Shown here: piece by piece, positions 6,685 through 13,974 of the stretch
How positions within the stretch are numbered: the first letter of the stretch is position 1
Layout of the letters: every line of letters begins with the position of its first letter
From: Flavobacteriales bacterium BRH_c54
Lineage (GTDB): Bacteria > Bacteroidota > Bacteroidia > Flavobacteriales_E > Vicingaceae
Assembly (NCBI GenBank): GCA_000961845.1
Contig: LADZ01000013.1
Location: 1-51,065 of the forward strand
Direction of reading: 5' to 3'
Length of the DNA stretch: 51,065 bases
Notes under the pieces: generated by a model
Seen by the model: only the letters and a program-made list of their open reading frames with translations
Told to the model about the DNA's origin: nothing
Database searches by the model: none
Position numbers and translations under genes: made by a program

Positions 6685-9093
6685 ATGAAACAAATCATGC
6701 TTATAGTATGGTTGTGTTGTATTTCTTTGTTGAGTACTTCACAAACCATTACTGTAAAAGATAAAAAAACTAATTTACCGATAGAAATGGTAAGTATAGT
6801 CAGTAATCAGCCTCGTGTGGCAACTTTTACCAATGCTAAAGGTCAAGCTGATATTACTGATTTTAAAGGTGCTGAAAAAATCGAATTGAGATTAATAGGC
6901 TACAAACCTGTCCAAAAATCTTATGCAGCATTAGACTCTATGTCTTTTCAAATTACTTTAGAAGATGCAGGTCTTTCTTTAGATGAAATTGTTGTTTCTG
7001 CTACACGTTGGACTCAAAATAAACATGACGTTCCGGAAAAAATCACTACCATTTCTGCTAAGCAAGTGGCACTACAGAATCCACAAACAGCAGCCGATTT
7101 GTTAGGTATTTCAGATGAGGTGTTTATACAAAAAAGTCAGCAAGGAGGTGGAAGCCCAATGATTAGAGGTTTTGCTACCAACAGGTTGCTTTATACGGTT
7201 GACGGAGTAAGGATGAATACTGCTATTTTTAGAAGTGGAAATTTACAAAACGTTATTTCTTTAGATCCGTTTGCTATTGAGAATACAGAAGTCTTGTTTG
7301 GACCAAGTTCTGTCATTTATGGTAGTGATGCCATTGGTGGAATAATGAGTTTTACAACACTTACACCACAGCTTTCTGCCGAAAAGGGGAAAGAAATAGT
7401 TGTAGGAAAAGCCGTAACTCGATATTCTTCTGCCAATAATGAAAAAACGGCTCATTTCGACATTAATGTAGGATGGAAAAAATGGGCAATAGTTTCTAGC
7501 ATAACAGCTAACGATTACGGGAATTTAAAAATGGGAACTTATGGACCGAATGAATACTTGCGTCCGTATTATGTACAACAACAGAATGATACAGACATAG
7601 TGATGGTAAATGAAGATGAGAAAGTACAAGTTCCTTCAGGCTATACCCAGCTAAATATGATGCAAAAAGTTCGTTTTAAACCAAATAATCAATGGGATGT
7701 TGAATATGGGTTTCATTATTCAGAAACGTCAAATTATTCTAGATACGACAGGCACTTACGCACTAGAAACGGATTGCCTCGCTACGGAGAATGGTATTAT
7801 GGCCCTCAAATTTGGATGATGAATAATTTAACTGTTACTCATACCAAAGACAATCCGCTTTATAATGAAATGACCATAAGATTGGCTCAACAATATTTTG
7901 AGGAAAGTAGGATTAGCAGAGATATCAACAAAAGTGAAAGAGAAAACAGGCTGGAAGAAGTTGATGCCTACTCTGTTAATATTGACTTTAGTAAAAATAT
8001 GGGCAAAAAAAATAAATTGTTTTATGGTGTTGAAGCAGTGAATAATGATGTGAGTTCATTCGGAACAAATGATGATGTTTCAACAGGAATAACCGTTCCA
8101 GGTCCTAGTCGTTATCCACAAGCAACTTGGGCGTCTTATGCGGGATACCTAAGTGCACAACTTCACTTAAGTAATAAATTGTTTATGCAAACCGGAGTAA
8201 GGTACAATGCTTTTGTGTTAGACGCTCAGTTCGATACCACTTTTTATCCGTTTCCGTTTACTTCTGCTAAACTTAATAATGGTTCTACAACAGGAAGTTT
8301 AGGCTTTAAATTTAATCCCACCGAAAAATGGTCGTTTAGCTTAAATGCATCCACTGGGTTTAGATCCCCCAATGTAGATGATGTTGGAAAAGTATTTGAT
8401 TCAGAGCCTGGAACTGTAGTAGTTCCAAATCCAAATTTAGAAGCAGAATATGCTTACAATATTGATTTTGGAATAGCAAAAGTATTTGGTGATGCGGTAA
8501 AAATTGATGCAACTGCTTTTTATACTTTGCTAGATAATGCAATGGTAAGAAGGAGTTTTTTGTTAAATGGCTTAGACAGCATAGTTTATGATGGCACATT
8601 GAGTCAGGTTCAAGCCATACAAAATGCCGCTGTAGCTCATGTTTATGGTGTGCAAGCAGGTATAGAAGTTAAGCTTCATTCCGACTTTAGTATTACCTCT
8701 CGCTTTAATTACCAAGTAGGAGAGGAAGAGTTGGAAGATGGCTCTACAAGTCCGTCTAGACATGCTGCTCCTTGGTTTGGAACAACTCGGTTGACTTATA
8801 CTAACAAAAAAACCAGCTTACAGTTTTATGTTGTCTACAGCGGTGAGCGTGCTTTTGATGACATGCCTGAAGAAGAAAAAGGAAAAACAGAGATATATGC
8901 CATTGACAAAAATGGCAATCCTTATTCGCCTTCGTGGTACACATTTAATTTTAAAACCATGCACCACCTTACAGATTATTTTGTGATAAGTGCCGGTTTA
9001 GAAAACATAACTGACCAACGTTACCGACCTTATAGTTCAGGATTGGTAGCTCCCGGTAGAAATTTAGTGTTTTCATTTACAGCTAAGTTTTAA
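6685..9093 (+). CDS. TonB-dependent receptor, haem/haemoglobin-receptor-like
   Basis: 802 residues. In order: signal peptide at 1-20, carboxypeptidase-regulatory-like domain at about 21-95, possible TonB box near DEIVVSATRW, plug at about 115-230 with MIRGFATNRLLYTVDGVRM and VLFGPSSVIYGSDAIGG, then the barrel ending in LVFSFTAKF. The plug is close to HmuR/haemoglobin-type receptors. The barrel has FRSP (about residue 559) and NPNL (about residue 581), the FRAP and NPDL boxes of haem receptors, but there is no histidine between them, where classical haem receptors carry a conserved one. The substrate could thus be haem bound in another way, or another metal chelate. A palindromic terminator follows directly. 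Confidence 0.82.
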   Translation: MKQIMLIVWLCCISLLSTSQTITVKDKKTNLPIEMVSIVSNQPRVATFTNAKGQADITDFKGAEKIELRLIGYKPVQKSYAALDSMSFQITLEDAGLSLDEIVVSATRWTQNKHDVPEKITTISAKQVALQNPQTAADLLGISDEVFIQKSQQGGGSPMIRGFATNRLLYTVDGVRMNTAIFRSGNLQNVISLDPFAIENTEVLFGPSSVIYGSDAIGGIMSFTTLTPQLSAEKGKEIVVGKAVTRYSSANNEKTAHFDINVGWKKWAIVSSITANDYGNLKMGTYGPNEYLRPYYVQQQNDTDIVMVNEDEKVQVPSGYTQLNMMQKVRFKPNNQWDVEYGFHYSETSNYSRYDRHLRTRNGLPRYGEWYYGPQIWMMNNLTVTHTKDNPLYNEMTIRLAQQYFEESRISRDINKSERENRLEEVDAYSVNIDFSKNMGKKNKLFYGVEAVNNDVSSFGTNDDVSTGITVPGPSRYPQATWASYAGYLSAQLHLSNKLFMQTGVRYNAFVLDAQFDTTFYPFPFTSAKLNNGSTTGSLGFKFNPTEKWSFSLNASTGFRSPNVDDVGKVFDSEPGTVVVPNPNLEAEYAYNIDFGIAKVFGDAVKIDATAFYTLLDNAMVRRSFLLNGLDSIVYDGTLSQVQAIQNAAVAHVYGVQAGIEVKLHSDFSITSRFNYQVGEEELEDGSTSPSRHAAPWFGTTRLTYTNKKTSLQFYVVYSGERAFDDMPEEEKGKTEIYAIDKNGNPYSPSWYTFNFKTMHHLTDYFVISAGLENITDQRYRPYSSGLVAPGRNLVFSFTAKF

Positions 9094-9100
9094 TATATTC

Positions 9101-9137
9101 ACACCAGTCAGATTTTTAAAATCTGACTGGTGTTTTT
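9101..9137 (+). terminator. Palindromic terminator behind the haem-type receptor gene
   Basis: Perfect inverted repeat ACACCAGTCAGATTTT (9101-9116) and AAAATCTGACTGGTGT (9118-9133) around a single T, followed by a T-rich run. It starts 8 nt after the receptor stop. The same kind of palindrome occurs as an intergenic repeat in Bacteroidota, so it may be both terminator and repeat element. Confidence 0.85.
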
Positions 9138-9150
9138 ATTTAGAATTTCT

Positions 9151-9158
9151 TACATTTA
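9151..9158 (+). promoter_or_regulatory. Possible -7 element (TACATTTA) giving a leaderless mRNA
   Basis: One mismatch to TAnnTTTG (final A). It ends exactly four bases before the ATG at 9163, so transcription would begin at or next to the start codon. No good TTG lies upstream because that position is inside the terminator hairpin. Confidence 0.35.
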
Positions 9159-9162
9159 TAAC

Positions 9163-9789
9163 ATGAATAAGTTTTTGGGGATATTGATTTTATTTTTTTT
9201 ATCTTGTCAGGACAATATTCAATTAAATAAAAAAGTGGTTGTTATACAACCTTTAAGTGAATTTTCTATTCATTTAACAGATACCATTCGAAAATCTATT
9301 GAGGATTATTATCAGTTTAATACTATAGTTTATGAAGTAGTAGAAATACCAAATACAAGTTATATCAATATTAAAACACCTAGATATAGAGCAGATTCAT
9401 TATTGAGGTTTTTAAGAAAGATTAAACCTGATTCTGTCAATTACATAATTGGATTAACTGTTAAAGATATTTCAACGACAAAATATGATACTAACGGGAA
9501 GGTAAAATTGCCTACTTTTAAGTATAAAGATTGGGGAATTTTTGGATTGGGTTTTTGCCCAGGAGTTAGTTGTGTGATATCTAATTTCAGAATAAAACAT
9601 CCGAATCAGGTTATTTATATTGATAGAATAAAAAAAATAACACTTCATGAGTTAGGACACAACATAGGACTTCATCACTGTGATAATAAAAATTGTTTTA
9701 TGACAGATGCTGCTGAATCTATTAGTACGATTGATCAAGTTGAACTTAATTTGTGCGAAAATTGTAAATTTATTATTGAAAAAAAATAG
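9163..9789 (+). CDS. Archaemetzincin-like zinc metalloprotease, putative lipoprotein
   Basis: 208 residues from the ATG at 9163; an upstream GTG at 9130 would begin inside the terminator and is unlikely. The N-terminus is a short lipoprotein signal (GILILFFLSC, lipid Cys about 15). The C-terminal part carries the complete archaemetzincin signature: HELGHNIGLHHC, then C-x4-C-x-M (CDNKNCFM), then exactly 17 residues to CENC. The three His of HExxHxxGxxH bind catalytic zinc, Glu is the general base, and the four Cys form a second zinc site. Family members are aminopeptidase-like metzincins, better known from archaea and vertebrates than bacteria. Substrate unknown. It stands alone between two terminator/promoter regions. 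Confidence 0.85.
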   Translation: MNKFLGILILFFLSCQDNIQLNKKVVVIQPLSEFSIHLTDTIRKSIEDYYQFNTIVYEVVEIPNTSYINIKTPRYRADSLLRFLRKIKPDSVNYIIGLTVKDISTTKYDTNGKVKLPTFKYKDWGIFGLGFCPGVSCVISNFRIKHPNQVIYIDRIKKITLHELGHNIGLHHCDNKNCFMTDAAESISTIDQVELNLCENCKFIIEKK

Positions 9790-9870
9790 ATTTAGATAAA
9801 TTTCATTTTTAACTCCTAAAACTCAAAAACCACTTGGTATTTTTTGTTTATTCTTCTGCTAATTTTTAGC

Positions 9871-9878
9871 TACATTTG
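9871..9878 (+). promoter_or_regulatory. -7 promoter element (TACATTTG) of the enoyl-CoA hydratase gene
   Basis: Exact TAnnTTTG match, 23 nt before the ATG at 9902. A TTG at 9844-9846 is 24 nt upstream, slightly longer spacing than usual. Confidence 0.55.
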
Positions 9879-9901
9879 TTTTTTTAAATAAATTAAAACA
9901 C

Positions 9902-10678
9902 ATGGACTACAACAATATTTTAATAACTCAAGAAAATAACATTGCACAGGTAACGATTAACAGACCGAATCAATTAAATGCGTTGAATTCAGTTACAATA
10001 GCAGAGTTGAGCAGTGCTTTTAAAACATTAGAAGCAGATAAAAATGTTCGTGTAATCATAATTACCGGTTCTGGCGAAAAAGCCTTTGTTGCCGGTGCAG
10101 ACATCAAAGAGTTTTACCAATTTGATGTGGAAGAAGGAAAAAAGTTATCTGCAGAGGGACATCAAAAATTATTTGATTTAGTAGAAAATTTAACCACCCC
10201 GGTAATTGCTGCTGTTAATGGCTTTGCATTAGGTGGTGGATTAGAATTAGCCATGAGTTGCCATTTTAGAATTGCTTCTGATAATGCTAAATTAGGCTTG
10301 CCCGAAGTAACCTTAGGCGTAATACCGGGTTATGGAGGAACACAACGATTGGCTCAATTGGCAGGAAAAGGTAGAGCCATGGAAATGATAATGACTGCCA
10401 AAATGATTTCGGCTGAAGAAGCAGCCAATATTGGCTTAGTTAACCAAGTAGTTACGCAAGAAGAATTATTATCAACTTGTCAAAAAATAGCTCAAAAAAT
10501 AGCTTTCAATTCATCTACAGCCATTGCAAGTGCAATAAAAGCAGTAAATGCAGGGTTTAAAGACGGTGTAAATGGCTATGAAATAGAAATTAGTGAGTTT
10601 GGTAAATGCTTTGGAACACCCGATTTTGTTGAAGGAACAAATGCATTTATTGAAAAGCGTAAACCAGAATTTAGTTAA
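9902..10678 (+). CDS. Enoyl-CoA hydratase/isomerase (crotonase family)
   Basis: 258 residues, full length for short-chain enoyl-CoA hydratase, which adds water to trans-2-enoyl-CoA in beta-oxidation. The oxyanion-hole segments KAFVAGADIKEF and FALGGGLELAMSC are present. Both glutamates used by true hydratases are in place (GGGLELAM and GLPEVTLG), followed by GVIPGYGGTQRL. This favours real hydratase activity over isomerase. It appears monocistronic: a -7 box lies upstream, and downstream is a decayed repeat cassette followed by an unrelated flippase gene. The natural chain length or pathway cannot be told from sequence alone. Confidence 0.93.
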   Translation: MDYNNILITQENNIAQVTINRPNQLNALNSVTIAELSSAFKTLEADKNVRVIIITGSGEKAFVAGADIKEFYQFDVEEGKKLSAEGHQKLFDLVENLTTPVIAAVNGFALGGGLELAMSCHFRIASDNAKLGLPEVTLGVIPGYGGTQRLAQLAGKGRAMEMIMTAKMISAEEAANIGLVNQVVTQEELLSTCQKIAQKIAFNSSTAIASAIKAVNAGFKDGVNGYEIEISEFGKCFGTPDFVEGTNAFIEKRKPEFS

Positions 10679-10680
10679 AA

Positions 10681-10858
10681 GTTTATAAAGTAGAAAGTTT
10701 GATAGATGAAAATAGATAGGTTTGAAGATATAATAGTATGGCAAAAATCGAAACAGCTTACTCTTACTATTTATAAAGAATTTAAGGATAGTAGAGATTT
10801 TGGTTTTAAAGACCAGATTCAAAGAGGTTCTTTCTGGATTAATAAAAACTTTATAAAC
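10681..10858 (+). mobile_element. Internally deleted copy of the four-helix-bundle cassette
   Basis: Begins 2 nt after the hydratase stop with GTTTATAAAGT (10681-10691) and ends with AACTTTATAAAC (10847-10858). These are the same inverted ends as the intact cassette at 26051-26437. It contains the first 40 codons and the last 9 codons of the same gene, with 194 nt missing between. It resembles a non-autonomous derivative of a small mobile unit. Mobility is inferred from two copies with shared ends at unrelated loci. Confidence 0.6.
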
Positions 10859-10864
10859 TTTTAA
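10706..10864 (+). pseudogene. Four-helix-bundle protein gene with internal deletion
   Basis: The ATG at 10706 opens a 52-codon frame whose first 40 residues (starting MKIDRFEDIIVWQKSKQ) match the intact protein encoded at 26053-26397 almost residue for residue. After QIQR, the DNA jumps to the 3' end of the gene: GTTCTTTCTGGATTA (10827-10841) equals the codons for VLSGL of the intact copy but is now read out of frame. The lost segment is 194 nt, not a multiple of three, with a short AG overlap at the joint. The product would lack three of the four helices. A relic, not a functional gene. Confidence 0.85.
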
Positions 10865-10884
10865 CTTTACAAGCTTTCTACTAA

Positions 10885-12375
10885 ATGAGCAACCCTCTAA
10901 AAAAACTTGCCGGACAAACAGCTATTTATGGGCTTACAAGCATAGTTGGACGTTTGCTCAATTGGTTTTTGGTGCCTATATATATCGGAACAGCGAAATT
11001 TACGCCCGATCAATACGGAATTATTACCGAAATGTACTCCTACGTAGCATTTTTAGTGGTGTTTCTAACCTACGGCATGGAAACTGCTTTTTTCCGTTTT
11101 TCTACCTTGCAAGAGCACGATAATAAAAAAGTATATTCTACTATTATTTATTCGCTTTTCACCACTTCTTTCGTTTTTATTGCATTGGCTTTTTTGTTTG
11201 ATCAATCTATTGCTAATTGGCTGAAATATCCCAATAATAAAGAATTTGTAACTTGGTTTGCTATGATAGTTGGTTTAGATGCCGTTGCTTCTATTCCTAT
11301 GGCGAAATTAAGAGCAGATAATCGTCCCATAAAATTTGCTGTTATCAATTTTGCGAATATTGGTGTAAATATTGGCTTAAATTTATTTTTCTTAGCCTAT
11401 TGTTTACCGATGTATAAAGCTGGAGAAACCAATTGGCTCATTGAAACTTTTTATAACCCCGAAATAGGTGTGGGTTATGTTTTCATTGCGAACCTTATTG
11501 CGAGTATTGTTAAGTTTTTATTGTTACTGCCCGATATGCTAAAAGCTAAATTTAGTGTTGAATTCGTATTGCTTAAAAAAATGTTTATTTATGCATTGCC
11601 TTTATTAGTTTTTGGATTGGCAGGAATTGTAAATGAAACTATCGATAGGATTATGCTAAAGAGAATGTTGTTTGAGAGCAAAGGTGAGTTGGAGACTATG
11701 ACTCAAATAGGAATTTATGGTGCTTGTTATAAAGTTTCTATCATTGTTACACTGTTTATTCAAGCGTTTAGATATGCCGCAGAACCTTTCTTTTTTGCTC
11801 AGGAAAAAGAAAAAAATGCCAAAGAAATTTATGCTAGTATCATGACTTATTTTGTTATTATTTGTGCTACCATCTTTTTGGGAGTGATGTTGTACATCGA
11901 TATTGTGAAATATTTTATTCCCAACGAAGCCTATTGGGAAGGATTAAAAGTTGTTCCCGTATTACTTTTTGCCAATATTAGTTTAGGTATTTATTATAAT
12001 CAATCTATTTGGTACAAATTAAGTGGAAAAACAAAATATGGAGCCTACATTGGTATTTTGGGTGCTTTTATTACAGTGTTGTTAAATTACATTTGGATTC
12101 CAGTATTTGGTTACGTTGGTTCTGCTTGGGCAACATTAATTTGTTATTCGTCTATGTGTATTATTTCATTTGTTCTAGGACAAAAACATTACCCCATCAA
12201 ATACAATTATTTTAAAATTGGGATATATTTAGGCTTAGCACTATTACTTTATTTTGCAACAACTCAATTTACCATAGAAAATTTCTATATCAAACATCTT
12301 ATACATACGTTAATAATTTTTGCATTTTTAGGATTTATTTACGCCATCGAAAGACCAAAAAAAGTGGTAATTTAG
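10885..12375 (+). CDS. Polysaccharide/oligosaccharide flippase (Wzx/MATE-like)
   Basis: 496 residues with about 13-14 membrane helices spread over the whole length, as in polysaccharide biosynthesis flippases of the MOP superfamily that move lipid-linked glycans across the inner membrane. The N-terminus (LKKLAGQTAIYGLTSIVGR) is typical of Bacteroidota members, which form a conserved group often next to dut and nucleotidyltransferase genes, as here. The ATG at 10885 is the first start after the degraded repeat cassette. No other sugar-polymer genes except the nucleotidyltransferase at 12968 are near, so the glycan is unknown. Confidence 0.85.
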   Translation: MSNPLKKLAGQTAIYGLTSIVGRLLNWFLVPIYIGTAKFTPDQYGIITEMYSYVAFLVVFLTYGMETAFFRFSTLQEHDNKKVYSTIIYSLFTTSFVFIALAFLFDQSIANWLKYPNNKEFVTWFAMIVGLDAVASIPMAKLRADNRPIKFAVINFANIGVNIGLNLFFLAYCLPMYKAGETNWLIETFYNPEIGVGYVFIANLIASIVKFLLLLPDMLKAKFSVEFVLLKKMFIYALPLLVFGLAGIVNETIDRIMLKRMLFESKGELETMTQIGIYGACYKVSIIVTLFIQAFRYAAEPFFFAQEKEKNAKEIYASIMTYFVIICATIFLGVMLYIDIVKYFIPNEAYWEGLKVVPVLLFANISLGIYYNQSIWYKLSGKTKYGAYIGILGAFITVLLNYIWIPVFGYVGSAWATLICYSSMCIISFVLGQKHYPIKYNYFKIGIYLGLALLLYFATTQFTIENFYIKHLIHTLIIFAFLGFIYAIERPKKVVI

Positions 12376-12390
12376 CCGTCAAGTTAAAAA

Positions 12391-12428
12391 GTTTGAAGTT
12401 TGATGTTGTTGAACCTCAAACTTCAAAC
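12391..12428. repeat. Intergenic palindrome of the AAGTTTGAAGTTT type
   Basis: Perfect 13-bp inverted repeat GTTTGAAGTTTGA (12391-12403) and TCAAACTTCAAAC (12416-12428), followed by CTGAAACCTCAAACC. A related element lies at 31799-31829. There is no T tail, so it is more a repeat element than a terminator. Confidence 0.7.
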
Positions 12429-12450
12429 CTGAAACCTCAAACCAATAATT

Positions 12451-12885
12451 ATGCGAATAAAAATAGTAAACAAATCCAATCATCCACTACCTCACTATGG
12501 TACGGAAGCCGCTGCCGGTGTAGATTTAAGAGCTAACATAGAAACACCAATAACGTTAAAACCATTAGAAAGAACATTGGTAAAAACAGGTTTATTCTTA
12601 GAGTTGCCTGTGGGTTACGAAGCTCAAGTTCGTCCGAGAAGCGGATTGGCCTATAAAAATGGCATTACCGTATTAAATTCTCCCGGAACTATTGATGCTG
12701 ATTATAGAGGTGAAGTTGGCGTAATTTTAGTTAATCTCTCTAACGAGTCTTTTGTAATTGAGAATGGAGAAAGAATTGCTCAATTGGTAATTGCTAAGCA
12801 CGAGCAAGCCGAGTGGGAATTAGTAGAAGAATTAGTTGAAACTGAAAGAGGAGCAGGAGGGTTTGGAAGTACAGGGAAGAAATAA
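12451..12885 (+). CDS. dut: dUTP diphosphatase (dUTPase)
   Basis: 144 residues, normal trimeric dUTPase length. It hydrolyses dUTP to dUMP and pyrophosphate, keeping uracil out of DNA and feeding dTMP synthesis. All five conserved motifs are present in order: [15 protein letters not shown], the uracil-binding [25 protein letters not shown] and the C-terminal GGFGSTG arm. The start codon comes right after the intergenic palindrome. Downstream is a short tandem-repeat spacer and then a sugar nucleotidyltransferase. Confidence 0.97.
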   Translation: MRIKIVNKSNHPLPHYGTEAAAGVDLRANIETPITLKPLERTLVKTGLFLELPVGYEAQVRPRSGLAYKNGITVLNSPGTIDADYRGEVGVILVNLSNESFVIENGERIAQLVIAKHEQAEWELVEELVETERGAGGFGSTGKK

Positions 12886-12890
12886 TTAAT

Positions 12891-12919
12891 AATGTACCAA
12901 TTTATTAATGTAGCAATTT
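12891..12919. repeat. Degenerate tandem repeat, unit AATGTANCAATTT
   Basis: Two copies with a 16-bp period (12891-12903 and 12907-12919); a weaker third unit continues to about 12950. It fills the spacer between dut and the nucleotidyltransferase gene. Similar AATGTA/AATTT arrays are a known kind of intergenic repeat in Bacteroidota. Confidence 0.5.
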
Positions 12920-12967
12920 TAATTTCATTGTTACACTGATAAATTGTTTAATTAAGGAATTGATATA

Positions 12968-13969
12968 ATGAAAATAATAGTACCAATGGCAGGAAGAGGT
13001 TCAAGATTAAGACCTCATACGCTAACTATACCAAAACCATTAATACCAATTGCAGGGAAACCAATTGTACAACGTTTGGTAGAAGATATTACTAAAGTTT
13101 GTGGTGAACCTGTAGATGAAATTGCTTTTATTATTGGTGATTTTGGAATAGAAGTAGAAAATCAATTAGTAAGTATTGCTGAAAACTTAGGAGCAAAAGG
13201 GAGTATTTACTATCAGGAAGAAGCATTAGGAACGGCTCATGCTATTTTGTGTGCTAAAGATAGTTTAGAAGGAAAAGTAGTAGTGGCTTTTGCCGATACT
13301 CTGTTTAAAGCAGATTTTAAAATGGATGATGCCGCTGAAGGCATTATTTGGGTCAATCAAATTGACGATCCACGAGCTTTTGGTGTTGTAAAACTTAATG
13401 AAAATAATATTATTACCGATTTTGTAGAGAAACCTCAAGAATTTGTTTCCGACCTAGCCATTATTGGAATTTATTACTTTAAAGATGGAGCTTATTTAAA
13501 AAATGAATTACAATATTTAATTGATAATGACATTAAAGAAAAAGGCGAGTACCAATTGACCAATGCCTTAGAAAATATGAAACAAAAAGGGACAAAATTT
13601 GCTCCCGGAAAAGTAATTGAATGGCTAGACTGTGGAAACTATGCAGCTACTGTTTATACTAACCAACGCGTTTTGGAGTTTATTAAAGATGAAACCATTA
13701 TTGATGCTTCACTTCAAAAAGAAAATACGGTAATTATTGAGCCATGCTACATTGGTAAAAATGTAAAAATCAGTAATTCAGTTATTGGTCCTCATGTTTC
13801 TATCGGAGATAATTGTGAAATAAATAATGCCTTAATAAGCAATTCATTAATACAAAAAAATACTCAAATACAAACAACAAACATGGTTAATTCTATGGTA
13901 GGAAATTTTGCCAAAATTACCGGAAAAGCGCAAGAATTAAGTGTTGGAGATTACAACGAACTAAGCTAA
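12968..13969 (+). CDS. Sugar nucleotidyltransferase (glucose-1-phosphate thymidylyl-/uridylyltransferase type)
   Basis: 333 residues. The N-terminal nucleotidyltransferase fold (about 1-235) opens with the signature GRGSRLRPHTLTIPKPL, and has EALGTAHAIL and FADTLF for nucleotide and metal binding, FVEKPQ, and WLDCGNYAAT. The C-terminal part (about 245-330) shows left-handed beta-helix hexapeptides (IGKNVKISNSVIGPHVSIGD), as in long forms that may form multimers or carry a second site. It activates a sugar phosphate as an NDP-sugar for cell-surface glycans. Which sugar and which NTP cannot be read from the sequence. The stop is 5 nt from the next gene, so the two are probably co-transcribed. 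Confidence 0.88.
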   Translation: MKIIVPMAGRGSRLRPHTLTIPKPLIPIAGKPIVQRLVEDITKVCGEPVDEIAFIIGDFGIEVENQLVSIAENLGAKGSIYYQEEALGTAHAILCAKDSLEGKVVVAFADTLFKADFKMDDAAEGIIWVNQIDDPRAFGVVKLNENNIITDFVEKPQEFVSDLAIIGIYYFKDGAYLKNELQYLIDNDIKEKGEYQLTNALENMKQKGTKFAPGKVIEWLDCGNYAATVYTNQRVLEFIKDETIIDASLQKENTVIIEPCYIGKNVKISNSVIGPHVSIGDNCEINNALISNSLIQKNTQIQTTNMVNSMVGNFAKITGKAQELSVGDYNELS

Positions 13970-13974
13970 TATAC

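Noticed and set aside
9130-9162. GTG start for the archaemetzincin gene
   Set aside because: It lies inside the preceding terminator hairpin; the ATG at 9163 gives a clean lipoprotein signal.
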